Assembly: GCF_900143515.1 (NCBI RefSeq)
Contig: NZ_FSQT01000002.1
Span: 1,365,501 to 1,429,500 of the forward strand
Length of the DNA stretch: 64,000 nt
Reading direction: 5' to 3'
Origin: Micromonospora cremea
Lineage (GTDB): Bacteria; Actinomycetota; Actinomycetes; Mycobacteriales; Micromonosporaceae
Part shown: positions 1 through 9,389 of the stretch, piece by piece
Numbering within the stretch: the stretch's first letter is position 1
Layout: every line of letters begins with the position of its first letter
The notes under the pieces: model-generated
Database searches by the model: none
The model's input: only the letters and a program-made list of their open reading frames with translations
What the model was told of the DNA's origin: nothing
Translations under genes and position numbers: made by a program

Positions 1-3000
1 GGTCCCGCTTCGACGAGTGGTACAACTACCAGACCAACCCGCGGCCGGACGTGCACGTGCTGGCCACCCTGGACGAGAAGAGCTACACCCCGGGCGCGGG
101 CGCGATGGGCGCCGACCACCCGATCGCCTGGTGCCAGGACTTCGACGGCGGCCGTTCCTGGTACACCGGGGGCGGGCACACCCGGGAGTCGTACGCCGAG
201 CCGGAGTTCCTCAGCCACCTGCTCGGCGGCATCCGGACCGCCGCCGGCGTGGCGGACGCCGACTGCGGAGCCTCGAAGACCGCGAGCTTCGAGAAGGTCG
301 CCCTGGACAGCAACACCAGCAACCCGATGGAGCTGGACATCGCCCCAGACGGGCGGGTCTTCTTCATCGAGCGCGACGGCCGGGTGCAGATCGTCAAGCC
401 GGACACCGGCAGCACCGTCACCGCCGTCGACCTGGACGTCTTCACCGGCAACGAGGACGGCCTGATCGGCATCCGGCTCGACCCGGACTTCGCCACCAAC
501 AAGTGGGTCTACCTCTACTACGCCCCGAACGACGGCATCGCGCGCAACCTGCTGTCCCGGTTCACGGTGACCGGCGACACCATCGACCCTGCCAGCGAGA
601 AGCAGGTGCTGCGGGTCGACACCCAGCGCAACACCTGCTGCCACGCCGGCGGCAGCATGGCCTTCGACGGCGACGGCAACCTCTACCTGGCCACCGGTGA
701 CAACACCAACCCGTTCGAGTCGAGCGCGTACACGCCCATCGACGAGCGGCCGGGGCGCCAGGACTTCGACGCGCAGCGCACCTCCGGCAACACCAACGAC
801 CTGCGCGGCAAGGTGATCCGGATCCACCCGGAGGACGACGGGACGTACACCGTCCCGGCGGGCAACCTCTTCGCTCCGGGCACCGAGAAGACCCGTCCCG
901 AGATCTACGCGATGGGCTTCCGCAACCCGTTCCGGATCGGCACCGACCCGGGCACCAACACCCTCTACGTCGCGGACTACGGGCCGGACGCCAACGCGGA
1001 CAACCCGAACCGGGGCCCCCGCGGCCTGGTCGAGTGGAACATCGTCACCCCCGGCAACTACGGCTGGCCGTACTGCACCGGGACGAACGAGGCGTACAAC
1101 GACTACACGTTCCCGTCCGGCCCGAGCGGGGCGAAGTTCGACTGCGCGGCTCCGGTGAACAACTCGCCCAACAACACCGGCCTGACCAACCTCCCGCCGG
1201 TCGTCCCGGCGACCGTCGACTACGGCTACGCCGGTGACGCGCGGTACCCGGAGATCGGCGGCGGCGGCGCCCCGATGGGCGGCCCGGTCTACCGGTACGA
1301 CGCCGACCTCGACTCCGACCGGAAGTGGCCGGCGTACTACGACGGCAAGGCTCTGCTCGGCGAGTGGAACCAGTCGAAGATGTACACCATGCAGGTGACC
1401 GCCGACGGCAAGTCGTTGGTGGACATCAACCAGTTGCTGACCGGGATGAGCATGATCCGCCCGATGGACTTCGAGTTCGGTCCGGACGGCGCGCTCTACC
1501 TGATCGAGTGGGGCAGCGGCTTCGGCGGCAACAACGACAACTCCGGCGTCTACCGGATCGACTACATCGCCGGTGAGCGCGCACCGATCGCGGTGGCGGC
1601 GGCCACCCCGACGTCGGGGCCCGCGCCGTTGACGGTCACCTTCTCCAGCGCCGGCTCGCGGGACCCGGACGGTGGCACGCTCACCTACGCCTGGGCCTTC
1701 GGCGACGGGCAGACCTCCACCGAGGCCAACCCGACGCACACCTATGCCACGGCGGGCAGCTTCACCGCCCAGCTCACCGTCACCAACCCGAAGGGTCGCA
1801 CCGCGGTGGCCAACGTGCCGGTCACCGTGGGCAACACCGCGCCGACGGTGATCATCGAGTTCCCGCCGGACGGCGGCTTCTTCGACTGGGGTGACCAGGT
1901 CCGCTACAACGTCAAGGTGACCGACCCGGAGGACGGGCAGATCGACTGCGACCGGGTGCAGCTCCAGGTGCTGCTCGGTCACGACGAGCACGCCCACCCG
2001 CTGGAGCAGCACACCGGCTGCACCGGCACCGTCCAGACGTCGCTCGCCTCCGGGCACGGCGCCGAGGCGAACGTCTTCGCGGTCTTCGAGGCCACCTACA
2101 CCGACGAGGGCGGCGCTGGCGGGGCCGGCCCGCTCACCGGTCGGGCGATCGAGCAGTTGCAGCCCAAGCGCAAGCAGGCCGAGTACTTCACGGCCACCGG
2201 GCGGGCGCCGGTGAGCACCGGCGGCGGAGACGCCGGCGTGCAGCGGGAGACCGGCGGCGACAGCGCCGGTGGCGGCCAGAACATCGGGTTCATCGAGGAC
2301 GGCGACTGGTGGTCGCTCGCCCCGGCGAACCTGACCAACGTCACGGACATTCGGTTCCGGGCCGCCTCGGCCGGCGCCGGAGGCCGGGTCGAGGTCCGTG
2401 CCGGCGCCGTGGACGGACCGGTGGTCGCGACGGCCACCGTGCCGGGCACCGGCGGGTGGCAGACGTACACGGACGTGACCGCGCCGGTGACCGGCGCGGC
2501 GAGCGGCACGCTGTACTTCGTGGCCCGGGACCCGAACGGGGGCGCGGGGTCGCTGTTCAACGTCAACTGGATGGACTTCCTCGGCCGCGGCGTCACCGAG
2601 AACGCGCCGCCGGTGGTCAGCGCCACCGCCACCCCGGCCAACGGCACCGCGCCGGTCACCGTCGCCTTCGACGGCACGGCCACCGACGCCGAGGGGAACA
2701 CCCCGCTGACGTACGCCTGGGACTTCGGTGACGGCGGCACGGCGACCACCCTGGACGCCAGCCACACCTACACCAACCCCGGCGCCTTCACCGCCACCCT
2801 GACGGTGACGGACAGCAAGGGCGCGAAGTCGTACGCCACGGTGCCGGTGCGGGTGGACGCTCCGAACACGTCCTGCCTGGGGGCGCGCTCGGACGACTTC
2901 AACGGCACCAGCCTCGACAAGGGCCGGTGGTCCAGCGTGGTCCGGGAGAACCAGCTCTACTCGGTCTCCGGCGGCGCGCTGCGGCTGCCCACCGCGGTGG

Positions 3001-5246
3001 GCGACCTCTACGGCGCCCGCAACGACGCCAGCAACCTGGTGCTCCAGCCGGCTCCGACCGGGGCCTGGCAGGCGACCACCCGGTTCACCCTGCCGGTGAC
3101 GGCCAACTACCAGCAGGCCGGCCTGCTGGTGTACGGCGACGACGAGAACTACGCCAAGCTGGACCTGCTGTACAACGGCAGCCGGCGGGTGGAGTTCATC
3201 CGGGAGACGGCCGGCACGCCGCGCAACGAGGCCGGCGACAGCACCGCCGCTCCCGCCGGTGACACCGTGCACCTGCGGATCAGCAGCGACGGGACCAACC
3301 TGACCGCGGCCGTCTCGGCCGACGGGCAGACCTTCACCCCGGTCGGCCGGTCGGCCGCGCTCGCCGGCATCACCAACCCGCGGATCGGGCTCTTCGCGCT
3401 CAACGGCGGCACCGAGGCCCCGGTGGTGGACGCCAGCTTCGACTGGTTCCAGATCACGCCGGACGCCCCGGCCGGGCCGGTCGTGCCGTCGGACGAGTTC
3501 ACCGGCGACACGCTGGACAAGTGCCGGTGGAACGCGATCCTGCGGGAGGACCCGAACGGTTACCGGGTCGCCGGTGGCGCGCTGCGGGTCGACGTGCCCA
3601 ACGGAGACATCTACGGCGCCGACAACACCGGGCCGAAGAACTTCATCCTCCAGACCGCGCCGTCGGGCGACTGGACCCTGGAGACGAAGGTGGACGGCAG
3701 CCTGCTGAACGAGCAGTACCAGCAGGCCGGCCTGATCGTGCAGGCGGACGACGACAACTACCTGAAGTTCGACTACATCGCGGACAACCAGGCCGGCCAG
3801 CCGGTGACGCGGCGGATCGAGTTCCGCAGCGAGATCGGTGGGGCGGTCCAGAACCCGCAGCCGGAGGTGGCCAATCTGACCAGTGCGGTGTGGCATCTGC
3901 GGCTGGCCCGCAGCGGCGACACCTTCACCGCGTCGTACTCGGCCGACGGGACGACCTGGACGGCGTTGACGACGCTCACCAACAGCGCGGTCGGGGCCAC
4001 CCCGAAGGTCGGGCTGTTCACCCTCGGCGCCAACCAGACCGCCTCGAAGACGGCCGCGTTCGACTACTTCCGGTTGAGCACGGAGGTGGCCGACGACACC
4101 GCGCCGGTCACCACGGCGGCGGTCTCCGGCACCCCGACCGACGGGTGGTACACCGGGCCGGTGACGGTCACCCTCACCGCTGCCGACGAGGTCGGCGGCA
4201 GCGGGTTGGCCGGCACCGCGTACCAGCTGGACGGGGCCACCACCTGGACGGACTACACCGCTCCGGTGGCGGTCAGCGGGGACGGCGAGCACGAGCTGCG
4301 GTTCCGCTCGACCGACGAGGCGGGCAACGTGGAGTCGACGAAGACCGTCACGGTCAAGATCGACACCACCGCGCCGGTCACCTCGGCGACGTTCGCTCCG
4401 GCGAACGACGCCGGCTGGCACGACGGGACGATCCCGGTCGTGCTGACCTCGACCGATGCCGGTTCCGGGGTCAGGACGGTGGAGTGGTCACTGGACGGCG
4501 GCGCGTGGACGCCGTACTCGACGCCGGTCGAGGTGACCGGCGACGGGCAGCACGAGCTGCTGTTCCGCTCCACCGACAAGGCGGGCAACGCCGAGACGCT
4601 CAAGTCGGCGGTGCTGCGGATCGACGGCACCAAGCCGACCCTGCTGGTCTCCGGGATCGCCGACGGCCAGCTCTACGGGGACAGCCAGGACGTCCGGGTG
4701 TCCTGGCAGGCCGTCGACCCCACCTCGGGCATCGCGACCGTGGTCGGTCGGTTGAACGGCCGGGCGTACGCCAGCGGCACCCTGCAGGCCATGTACGAGC
4801 TGCCGCTCGGCCTGCACGAGCTGACCGTGACCGCGACCGACAAGGCGGGCAACGAGACCACCTCGACGGTCCGGTTCTTCGTCACCACCTCGTTCCGGGA
4901 CATGCAGAACCTGCTGGACCGGTTCAAGGCGACGGGGCGGCTCTCGGCCAAGGCGCACAAGCAGTTGGCGGCGAAGCTCGACGCGGCCCGTAAGGCCGAG
5001 GCGTCCGGCAACGACACGAAGGCGGTCAAGCAGCTGACCGAGTTCCGGACGCTCGCCACCGACGCCACCCTGGTGGGCGAGGCGGAGATCCGGGACGTCC
5101 TGATCCGGGACGCCGACGCCATGATCGTCCGGCTCGGCGGCACGGCCAGCAAGGCCGGGGTACGGGCGAACGACGGCGAGCCGGTCAAGGGCGCCGGACG
5201 GCTCGGTGGCGACGCCACCCGGCTCGCCCCCGGTCGCCAGCTCTGA
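1..5246 (+). CDS. Secreted ThuA / PQQ-type sugar dehydrogenase multidomain protein (5' end outside window)
   Basis: The frame is open from base 3, so the true start lies upstream and only the C-terminal ~1,747 residues are visible. Domains in order: the end of a ThuA-like (trehalose utilisation) domain (to ~nt 260); a six-bladed PQQ-dependent sugar/sorbosone dehydrogenase-like propeller (~300-1570, with repeated strands such as PDGRVFFIERDGRV and FGPDGALYLIEWG); a PKD domain (~1580-1835); an Ig-like stretch; a CBM6-like carbohydrate-binding module (~2180-2600); a second PKD (~2610-2860); two related jelly-roll (DUF1349/LamG-like) domains (~2870-3470, ~3490-4080); two OmpL47-like repeats (~4090-4640); an Ig-like domain; and a C-terminal helical FIMAH-like domain (~4890-5140). 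No LPXTG or transmembrane anchor is visible, so it is probably a secreted, carbohydrate-associated protein. The substrate is unknown. Domain names come from recognised motifs. Confidence 0.88.
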   Translation, partial: SRFDEWYNYQTNPRPDVHVLATLDEKSYTPGAGAMGADHPIAWCQDFDGGRSWYTGGGHTRESYAEPEFLSHLLGGIRTAAGVADADCGASKTASFEKVALDSNTSNPMELDIAPDGRVFFIERDGRVQIVKPDTGSTVTAVDLDVFTGNEDGLIGIRLDPDFATNKWVYLYYAPNDGIARNLLSRFTVTGDTIDPASEKQVLRVDTQRNTCCHAGGSMAFDGDGNLYLATGDNTNPFESSAYTPIDERPGRQDFDAQRTSGNTNDLRGKVIRIHPEDDGTYTVPAGNLFAPGTEKTRPEIYAMGFRNPFRIGTDPGTNTLYVADYGPDANADNPNRGPRGLVEWNIVTPGNYGWPYCTGTNEAYNDYTFPSGPSGAKFDCAAPVNNSPNNTGLTNLPPVVPATVDYGYAGDARYPEIGGGGAPMGGPVYRYDADLDSDRKWPAYYDGKALLGEWNQSKMYTMQVTADGKSLVDINQLLTGMSMIRPMDFEFGPDGALYLIEWGSGFGGNNDNSGVYRIDYIAGERAPIAVAAATPTSGPAPLTVTFSSAGSRDPDGGTLTYAWAFGDGQTSTEANPTHTYATAGSFTAQLTVTNPKGRTAVANVPVTVGNTAPTVIIEFPPDGGFFDWGDQVRYNVKVTDPEDGQIDCDRVQLQVLLGHDEHAHPLEQHTGCTGTVQTSLASGHGAEANVFAVFEATYTDEGGAGGAGPLTGRAIEQLQPKRKQAEYFTATGRAPVSTGGGDAGVQRETGGDSAGGGQNIGFIEDGDWWSLAPANLTNVTDIRFRAASAGAGGRVEVRAGAVDGPVVATATVPGTGGWQTYTDVTAPVTGAASGTLYFVARDPNGGAGSLFNVNWMDFLGRGVTENAPPVVSATATPANGTAPVTVAFDGTATDAEGNTPLTYAWDFGDGGTATTLDASHTYTNPGAFTATLTVTDSKGAKSYATVPVRVDAPNTSCLGARSDDFNGTSLDKGRWSSVVRENQLYSVSGGALRLPTAVGDLYGARNDASNLVLQPAPTGAWQATTRFTLPVTANYQQAGLLVYGDDENYAKLDLLYNGSRRVEFIRETAGTPRNEAGDSTAAPAGDTVHLRISSDGTNLTAAVSADGQTFTPVGRSAALAGITNPRIGLFALNGGTEAPVVDASFDWFQITPDAPAGPVVPSDEFTGDTLDKCRWNAILREDPNGYRVAGGALRVDVPNGDIYGADNTGPKNFILQTAPSGDWTLETKVDGSLLNEQYQQAGLIVQADDDNYLKFDYIADNQAGQPVTRRIEFRSEIGGAVQNPQPEVANLTSAVWHLRLARSGDTFTASYSADGTTWTALTTLTNSAVGATPKVGLFTLGANQTASKTAAFDYFRLSTEVADDTAPVTTAAVSGTPTDGWYTGPVTVTLTAADEVGGSGLAGTAYQLDGATTWTDYTAPVAVSGDGEHELRFRSTDEAGNVESTKTVTVKIDTTAPVTSATFAPANDAGWHDGTIPVVLTSTDAGSGVRTVEWSLDGGAWTPYSTPVEVTGDGQHELLFRSTDKAGNAETLKSAVLRIDGTKPTLLVSGIADGQLYGDSQDVRVSWQAVDPTSGIATVVGRLNGRAYASGTLQAMYELPLGLHELTVTATDKAGNETTSTVRFFVTTSFRDMQNLLDRFKATGRLSAKAHKQLAAKLDAARKAEASGNDTKAVKQLTEFRTLATDATLVGEAEIRDVLIRDADAMIVRLGGTASKAGVRANDGEPVKGAGRLGGDATRLAPGRQL

Positions 5247-5254
5247 TCCGACGG

Positions 5255-5291
5255 GGTCCCTCCCCGACGCTCCGGCGTCGGGGAGGGGCCT
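5255..5291 (+). terminator. Hairpin after the ThuA/sugar dehydrogenase gene
   Basis: A perfect 12-bp stem (5258-5269 with 5276-5287), extended by about 3 further pairs, has loop CTCCGG and lies just behind the stop codon. There is no long T tract, as is usual for high-GC actinobacterial terminators. It separates this gene from the next plus-strand gene at 5318. Confidence 0.7.
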
Positions 5292-5317
5292 CCCTCATCC
5301 GTAGTGAGGAGACGTCC

Positions 5318-5854
5318 GTGACGCGTACCCGCAAGGTGTTCGCCGCCCTGCTCGCCGGCCTGGCCCTGGCCCTGCTCTCGGCGGCCCCGGCCGCGGCGCA
5401 CACCGGCAAGCTCAAGCTGACCGTGGCCGGCGACGGCGCCGACGGGGTCACCGTCCAGGCCATGTACGCCGACGGGCACCGGCTGGACAAGCTGGTGCGG
5501 TTGACCCTCACCGGCACCGGTCCCGAGGGGCGGCGGCTCGGCCCGGTGCAACTGGAGCCGACGCCCGAGGGGCAGGGCTTCTACAGCAGCGGGCCGGTGC
5601 TCTCCCCGGGCACCTGGAAGGTGACGGTGAGCGCCCCGGCGCCGAACAGGAGCGACGCGAGCGCCCAGGTGCAAGCGCGGCCCGCCCAGTCGCCGCCGGC
5701 CCCCGCGCCGGTCGCGATGACCGCGCCGGCCGACAGCCGCGCCGCCGGGGCCGGGGGGAGCACCTGGTGGTGGCCGGTCGGGCTGGCCGCCCTGGTGCTC
5801 ACCGCGCTGGCGGTGGCGGTGCCCATGCTGCTCAGCCGACGGCGAGCCGACTGA
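5318..5854 (+). CDS. Signal-peptide and C-terminal-anchored surface protein of unknown function
   Basis: 178 residues starting at GTG, preceded by a good GAGGAG ribosome binding site. Residues 1-27 form a classical signal peptide (basic MTRTRK, hydrophobic core, cleavage near APAAA|HTG). Residues 28-110 are a small beta-rich domain of the kind seen in CopC/YtkA-like periplasmic proteins. A Pro/Ala-rich linker follows, then a transmembrane helix (~152-173) and an RRRAD stop-transfer tail. It is therefore likely exported and anchored with its domain outside. It lies 71 bp downstream of the giant sugar-dehydrogenase gene but behind a hairpin, so co-transcription is uncertain. No His/Met copper-site cluster is obvious, so a copper role is not supported. 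Confidence 0.8.
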   Translation: MTRTRKVFAALLAGLALALLSAAPAAAHTGKLKLTVAGDGADGVTVQAMYADGHRLDKLVRLTLTGTGPEGRRLGPVQLEPTPEGQGFYSSGPVLSPGTWKVTVSAPAPNRSDASAQVQARPAQSPPAPAPVAMTAPADSRAAGAGGSTWWWPVGLAALVLTALAVAVPMLLSRRRAD

Positions 5855-5883
5855 CCACCCGGGGCGCTCCGGCGTCCCGCAAC

Positions 5884-5922
5884 GACACGGGCCGGACCGC
5901 CCTGAGCGGTCCGGCCCGTGTC
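5884..5922. terminator. Bidirectional terminator between convergent genes
   Basis: A 17-bp perfect inverted repeat (5884-5900 with 5906-5922, loop CCTGA) sits between the plus-strand surface-protein gene and the minus-strand aldo/keto reductase. It is 29 bp from one stop codon and 33 bp from the other, as expected for a terminator serving both. Confidence 0.8.
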
Positions 5923-5955
5923 ATTCCTGGCCGGGCGGTCGGGCCGCCCTGGGAA

Positions 5956-6909
5956 TCAGAGAATGGCGCGCAGCGCCGCCAGGTCCTCGTCGGACGGCTC
6001 CCAGGTGCCGGCGGCGGCGTTGGCGTGCACCTGCTCGGGCGTCGTGGCGCCGGCGATCACCGAGGTCACCGCCGGCTGGGCGGCCAGCCCGCCGATCGCC
6101 ACCTGGAGCATGGTCAGCCCCCGCTCGGCCGCGTACGCCTCGATCGCCTCGATGGTGTCCCAGTCGGCCGCGGCGAGTCGCTCCGCGTACCGGCCACCGC
6201 CGGAGAGCCGGCTGCCGGCCGGCGGCTGCTCGGAGCGCTTGTACTTGCCGGTGAGCAGGCCGTTGGCGAGCGGGAAGAACGGCAGCATGCCGAGGCCGAA
6301 CCGCTCGCACGCCGAGATGACCTCGGTCTCCACGGACCGCTCCAGCAGGCTGTAGTGGTTCTGGGCGCTGATGAAACGGGCCCGGCCGTTGGACGAGGCG
6401 ACCCAGTCCGCGTCGGCGATCTGCCAGCCGGCGAAGTTGGAGTTGCCCAGGTAGCGCACCTTGCCGTCGCGGACCAGGTCGTCCAGCGCGGCGAGCGTCT
6501 CGTCGATCGGCGTACCCGGGTCCGGCTCGTGCATCTGGTACAGGTCGATGTGGTCGGTGCCGAGCCGGCGCAGCGACGCCTCCACGGCGCGGGCGATGTA
6601 GCGCCGCGCCCCTCGGGCACCGAAGTCCGGCCCGTTGAGGCCGTTCATGTCCATGCCGAACTTGGTGGCCACCACCACGTCGTCCCGGCGTCCCTTGAGC
6701 GCCTGCCCGAGCAGCTCCTCGGAGCTGCCCTGCGGCTCGCCGTAGATGTCGGCGGTGTCGAACAGGTTGATCCCGGCGTCCAGGGCGGCGTCCACGACCG
6801 CGCGGGTGCCGTCGAGGTCGAGCTTGCGGCCAAAGTTGTTGCAGCCGATGCCGACCACGGACACCACGAGCCCGGAGTCGCCCAGCCGGCGATAGGTCAT
6901 CTCAGTCAC
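5956..6909 (-). CDS. Aldo/keto reductase
   Basis: About 317 residues. It carries the AKR signature: the strand LGDSGLVVSVVGIGCNNFG, the catalytic Asp and Tyr in FDTADIYGEP, Lys in VVATKFGM and His in YQMHEPD, with the NADPH-binding SVIAGATTPEQV stretch near the C-terminus. It should reduce aldehydes or ketones with NADPH in the cytoplasm; the substrate cannot be told. I chose GTG at 6909 because GGTGG lies 5 nt upstream; ATG at 6900 (MTYRRLG) is the alternative and lacks a ribosome binding site. The far upstream start at 6951 would run into the hairpin behind the ABC-F gene and is rejected. Confidence 0.92.
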   Translation of the reverse strand: MTEMTYRRLGDSGLVVSVVGIGCNNFGRKLDLDGTRAVVDAALDAGINLFDTADIYGEPQGSSEELLGQALKGRRDDVVVATKFGMDMNGLNGPDFGARGARRYIARAVEASLRRLGTDHIDLYQMHEPDPGTPIDETLAALDDLVRDGKVRYLGNSNFAGWQIADADWVASSNGRARFISAQNHYSLLERSVETEVISACERFGLGMLPFFPLANGLLTGKYKRSEQPPAGSRLSGGGRYAERLAAADWDTIEAIEAYAAERGLTMLQVAIGGLAAQPAVTSVIAGATTPEQVHANAAAGTWEPSDEDLAALRAIL

Positions 6910-6931
6910 GAGATCCACCCTATGCCCAGCG

Positions 6932-6981
6932 AAGGAAGGGCCCCTCGTCAACGCCTGGCGTTGACAAGGGGCCCCTCCTTT
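6932..6981 (-). terminator. Long imperfect palindrome behind the ABC-F gene
   Basis: A ~24-bp stem with only two mismatches and a 3-nt apex (arms 6932-6954 and 6958-6980) contains the self-complementary core AGGGGCCCCT. It begins 3-4 nt after the ABC-F stop codon and ends ~22 nt before the aldo/keto reductase start. It may act as terminator or attenuator. Its length and GGGGCCCC core also suggest a dispersed palindromic repeat. Confidence 0.65.
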
Positions 6982-6984
6982 CGG

Positions 6985-8664
6985 TCAGCCGACGTCCCAG
7001 ACCGGCTCCGGGGTCTCCACCACCTCGCTGTCGCCCCGGAACAGCACGAACCGGTCGAAGGAGCGGGTGAACCAGCGGTCGTGGGTGACGGCGACCACCG
7101 TCCCCTCGAACGCGTTCAGGCCCGCCTCAAGGGCTTCCGCGCTGGCCAGGTCGAGGTTGTCGGTGGGCTCGTCGAGCAGCAGCAGGGTCGCCCCGGACAG
7201 CTCCAGCAGCAGCACCAGGAACCGGGCCTGCTGCCCGCCGGAGAGGGTGCCGAAGCGCTGGTCGCCCTGCCCGGCCAGCTCATAGCGGCTGAGCACCCCC
7301 ATCGCCGTGTGCCGGTCCATTCCGGTCCGGTGCTCGTCGCCCCGCCAGAGGATCTCGACCAGCGCCTTCGACATCAGCTCGGGCCGGTCGTGGGTCTGGG
7401 AGAAGTGCCCGGGGCGCACCCGGGCGCCGAGGCGGGCCGTGCCGTCGTGCGCCACCGGGGCGAGCGCGCCCGCCCCGTCGACCGGCCCGTTGGCCGGGTC
7501 GGGGTCGCTGCCACCCCGGGCCAGCAGCCGCAGGAAGTGCGACTTGCCGGTGCCGTTGGCGCCGAGCACCGCCACCCGGTCGCCGTACCAGATCTCCAGG
7601 TCGAAAGGGTAGGTCAGGCCGTCCAACTCCAGCTGCTCGCAGACGACCGCGCGCTTGCCGGTCCGCCCGCCGGTCAGCCGCATCCGGATGTCCTGGTCCT
7701 TCGGGGGTACGGGCGGAGGCCCGGCCTCCTCGAACTTGCGCAGCCGGGTCTGCGCGGCCTGGTACCGCGAGGCGAGCCCGTCGTTGTACGCCGCCTTCTG
7801 CTTGTACATCAGCATCAGCTCGCGCAGCTTCTGGTGCTCCTCGTCCCAGCGCCGGCGCAGCTCGTCGAGGCGGGCGTGCCGGGCCACCCGCGCCTCGTGC
7901 CAACTGGCGAAGCCGCCCGGGTGCACCCAGGCGCTGCCGCCCTCCACGGCGACCACCCGGTCGGCGGTCTGGGCCAGCAGCTCGCGGTCGTGTGAGACGT
8001 AGAGCACGGACTTGGTCGACTCGCGCAGTCGCGCCTCCAGCCAGCGTTTGCCGGGCACGTCGAGGAAGTTGTCCGGCTCGTCGAGCAGCAGCACCTCGTC
8101 CGGGCCGCGCAGCAGCAACTCCAGCGCGAAGCGCTTCTGCTGTCCACCGGAGAGGGTGCGGACGGGTCGGTCCCGGACGGCGTCCCAGGGCTGGTCGAGC
8201 ACGATGGTCGCGACGGTGTCGAAGAGCACCTCGGCGTCGTACCCGCCGGCCTCGCCCCAGGCGCCCAGCGCGTCGGCGTACGCCAGCTGGGCCTTGCCGG
8301 CCGCGGTGCTGTACTTGCCGCGGACCTCGGCCGCCCGCATGGTCGCCTCGGTCTCGCCGAGCCGGCGGCCGGCCTCGAGCAGCGGCGGTGGGGCGAGCGA
8401 CAGAGCCAGGTCGGCGAGTGTCGACTCGTCGCCGATCATGCCGATGAACTGGCGCATCACGCCCAGCCCGCCGGCCCGCGCGACGGCGCCGGTACGCACC
8501 GGCAGGTCACCGGCGACCATCCGCAGCAGTGTCGTCTTACCCGCGCCGTTCGGCCCGACCAGGGCGATCTTGCCGCCCTCCCCGACCCGGAACGACACGT
8601 CGGCGAAGAGTTCCCGACCGTCGGGCAGGATATGCCCGACCGCTGCCACGTCCACGTATCCCAC
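6985..8664 (-). CDS. ABC-F family ATPase (soluble, two ATP-binding cassettes)
   Basis: 559 residues with two complete ABC cassettes and no transmembrane domain, the ABC-F layout of ribosome-acting ATPases (EttA, antibiotic-resistance and Uup-like proteins). Cassette 1: Walker A GPNGAGKT (~37-44), signature LSGGQQ, Walker B LLLDEPDNFLD. Cassette 2: Walker A GANGTGKS, signature LSGGQQARF, Walker B LLLDEPTDNLD. A charged coiled-coil linker (RRRWDEEHQKLRELM) joins them. The GTG start at 8664 has AGGA 7 nt upstream; GTG at 8655 is possible. Longer readings into 8665-9354 only shadow the methyltransferase gene. It probably gates the ribosomal E site or protects the ribosome; the subtype is unknown. 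Confidence 0.93.
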   Translation of the reverse strand: MGYVDVAAVGHILPDGRELFADVSFRVGEGGKIALVGPNGAGKTTLLRMVAGDLPVRTGAVARAGGLGVMRQFIGMIGDESTLADLALSLAPPPLLEAGRRLGETEATMRAAEVRGKYSTAAGKAQLAYADALGAWGEAGGYDAEVLFDTVATIVLDQPWDAVRDRPVRTLSGGQQKRFALELLLRGPDEVLLLDEPDNFLDVPGKRWLEARLRESTKSVLYVSHDRELLAQTADRVVAVEGGSAWVHPGGFASWHEARVARHARLDELRRRWDEEHQKLRELMLMYKQKAAYNDGLASRYQAAQTRLRKFEEAGPPPVPPKDQDIRMRLTGGRTGKRAVVCEQLELDGLTYPFDLEIWYGDRVAVLGANGTGKSHFLRLLARGGSDPDPANGPVDGAGALAPVAHDGTARLGARVRPGHFSQTHDRPELMSKALVEILWRGDEHRTGMDRHTAMGVLSRYELAGQGDQRFGTLSGGQQARFLVLLLELSGATLLLLDEPTDNLDLASAEALEAGLNAFEGTVVAVTHDRWFTRSFDRFVLFRGDSEVVETPEPVWDVG

Positions 8665-8705
8665 TCCGGGATCCTGCCTCAGCGAGGGCCGGGCGGTACA
8701 TCCAA

Positions 8706-9308
8706 TTACCGGGTGACCCGCAGCACCCGGAAGCCCTTCTGGCTGGCGTGCCGCTCGACCTGCCAGCTCTGGTCGGTGAGCCAGCGGTGCAGCGAGTCGC
8801 CACCGAGGTGCCGGGCGACCACCAGCCAGCCGACGCCGTCCGGGGCGAGCCGGGGCAGCCAGCGCAGCAGCAGGTCGTGCAACCCGTCCTTGCCGATCCG
8901 GATCGGCGGGTTGGACCAGATCTGGGCGAAGCGGATCTCCGCCGGCACGTCGTCCGGTGCGCGGACCCGGACCCGGTCGCCGGCGCCGACCCGGGCCGCG
9001 TTGGCCGCGGTCAGCTCGCGGGCGCGGGCGTTGACGTCGACCGCCCAGACGGTGCTCGCCGGCGCGTGGTCGGCCAGCACGCAGGTGATCGGCCCGAATC
9101 CGCAGCCGAGGTCGAGCAGGTCGCCGGTGGTGGCGGTGGGCAGCTCGGCCTTGCGCAGGAGGACTGCGGTGCCCGGGTCGAGGCGGCTGGCGGAGAAGAC
9201 CCCGCCGGCCGAGGCCAGCCGGTAGTCGCGGTCGGCGACGGAGAACTCGACCTCGCGCGGCGGGGCGTCGCTGGCGGGCTGAGCGGTGAAGTAGTGGTCG
9301 CCGGTCAC
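8706..9308 (-). CDS. Class I SAM-dependent methyltransferase, RsmC-like
   Basis: 200 residues. It contains SAM motif I (LLDLGCGFGPI), an acidic motif II (VWAVDVNARA) and NPPIRIGK, matching the NPP[FY] motif of N6-adenine/N2-guanine methyltransferases such as RsmC/RsmD. The most likely job is base methylation of rRNA. It lies 41 bp upstream of the ABC-F gene on the same strand, so the two probably form a small ribosome-related operon. The GTG at 9308 gives MTGDHYFTAQP, my preferred start; GTG at 9347 adds 13 residues and no better ribosome binding site. Confidence 0.85.
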   Translation of the reverse strand: MTGDHYFTAQPASDAPPREVEFSVADRDYRLASAGGVFSASRLDPGTAVLLRKAELPTATTGDLLDLGCGFGPITCVLADHAPASTVWAVDVNARARELTAANAARVGAGDRVRVRAPDDVPAEIRFAQIWSNPPIRIGKDGLHDLLLRWLPRLAPDGVGWLVVARHLGGDSLHRWLTDQSWQVERHASQKGFRVLRVTR

Positions 9309-9389
9309 GCCGGCAATTCTCGCACCGGTCGAGGCACGCCCCGACACGGCCCACGCCTACATTTCCCGTTATTACCCCCTAAAGGGACA

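Noticed and set aside
5767..7995. 742-residue plus-strand frame across the aldo/keto reductase and ABC-F genes
   Set aside because: It runs through a 17-bp terminator and antisense to two clear genes.
8665..9354. N-terminal extension of the ABC-F protein
   Set aside because: It is the shifted-frame shadow of the methyltransferase gene.
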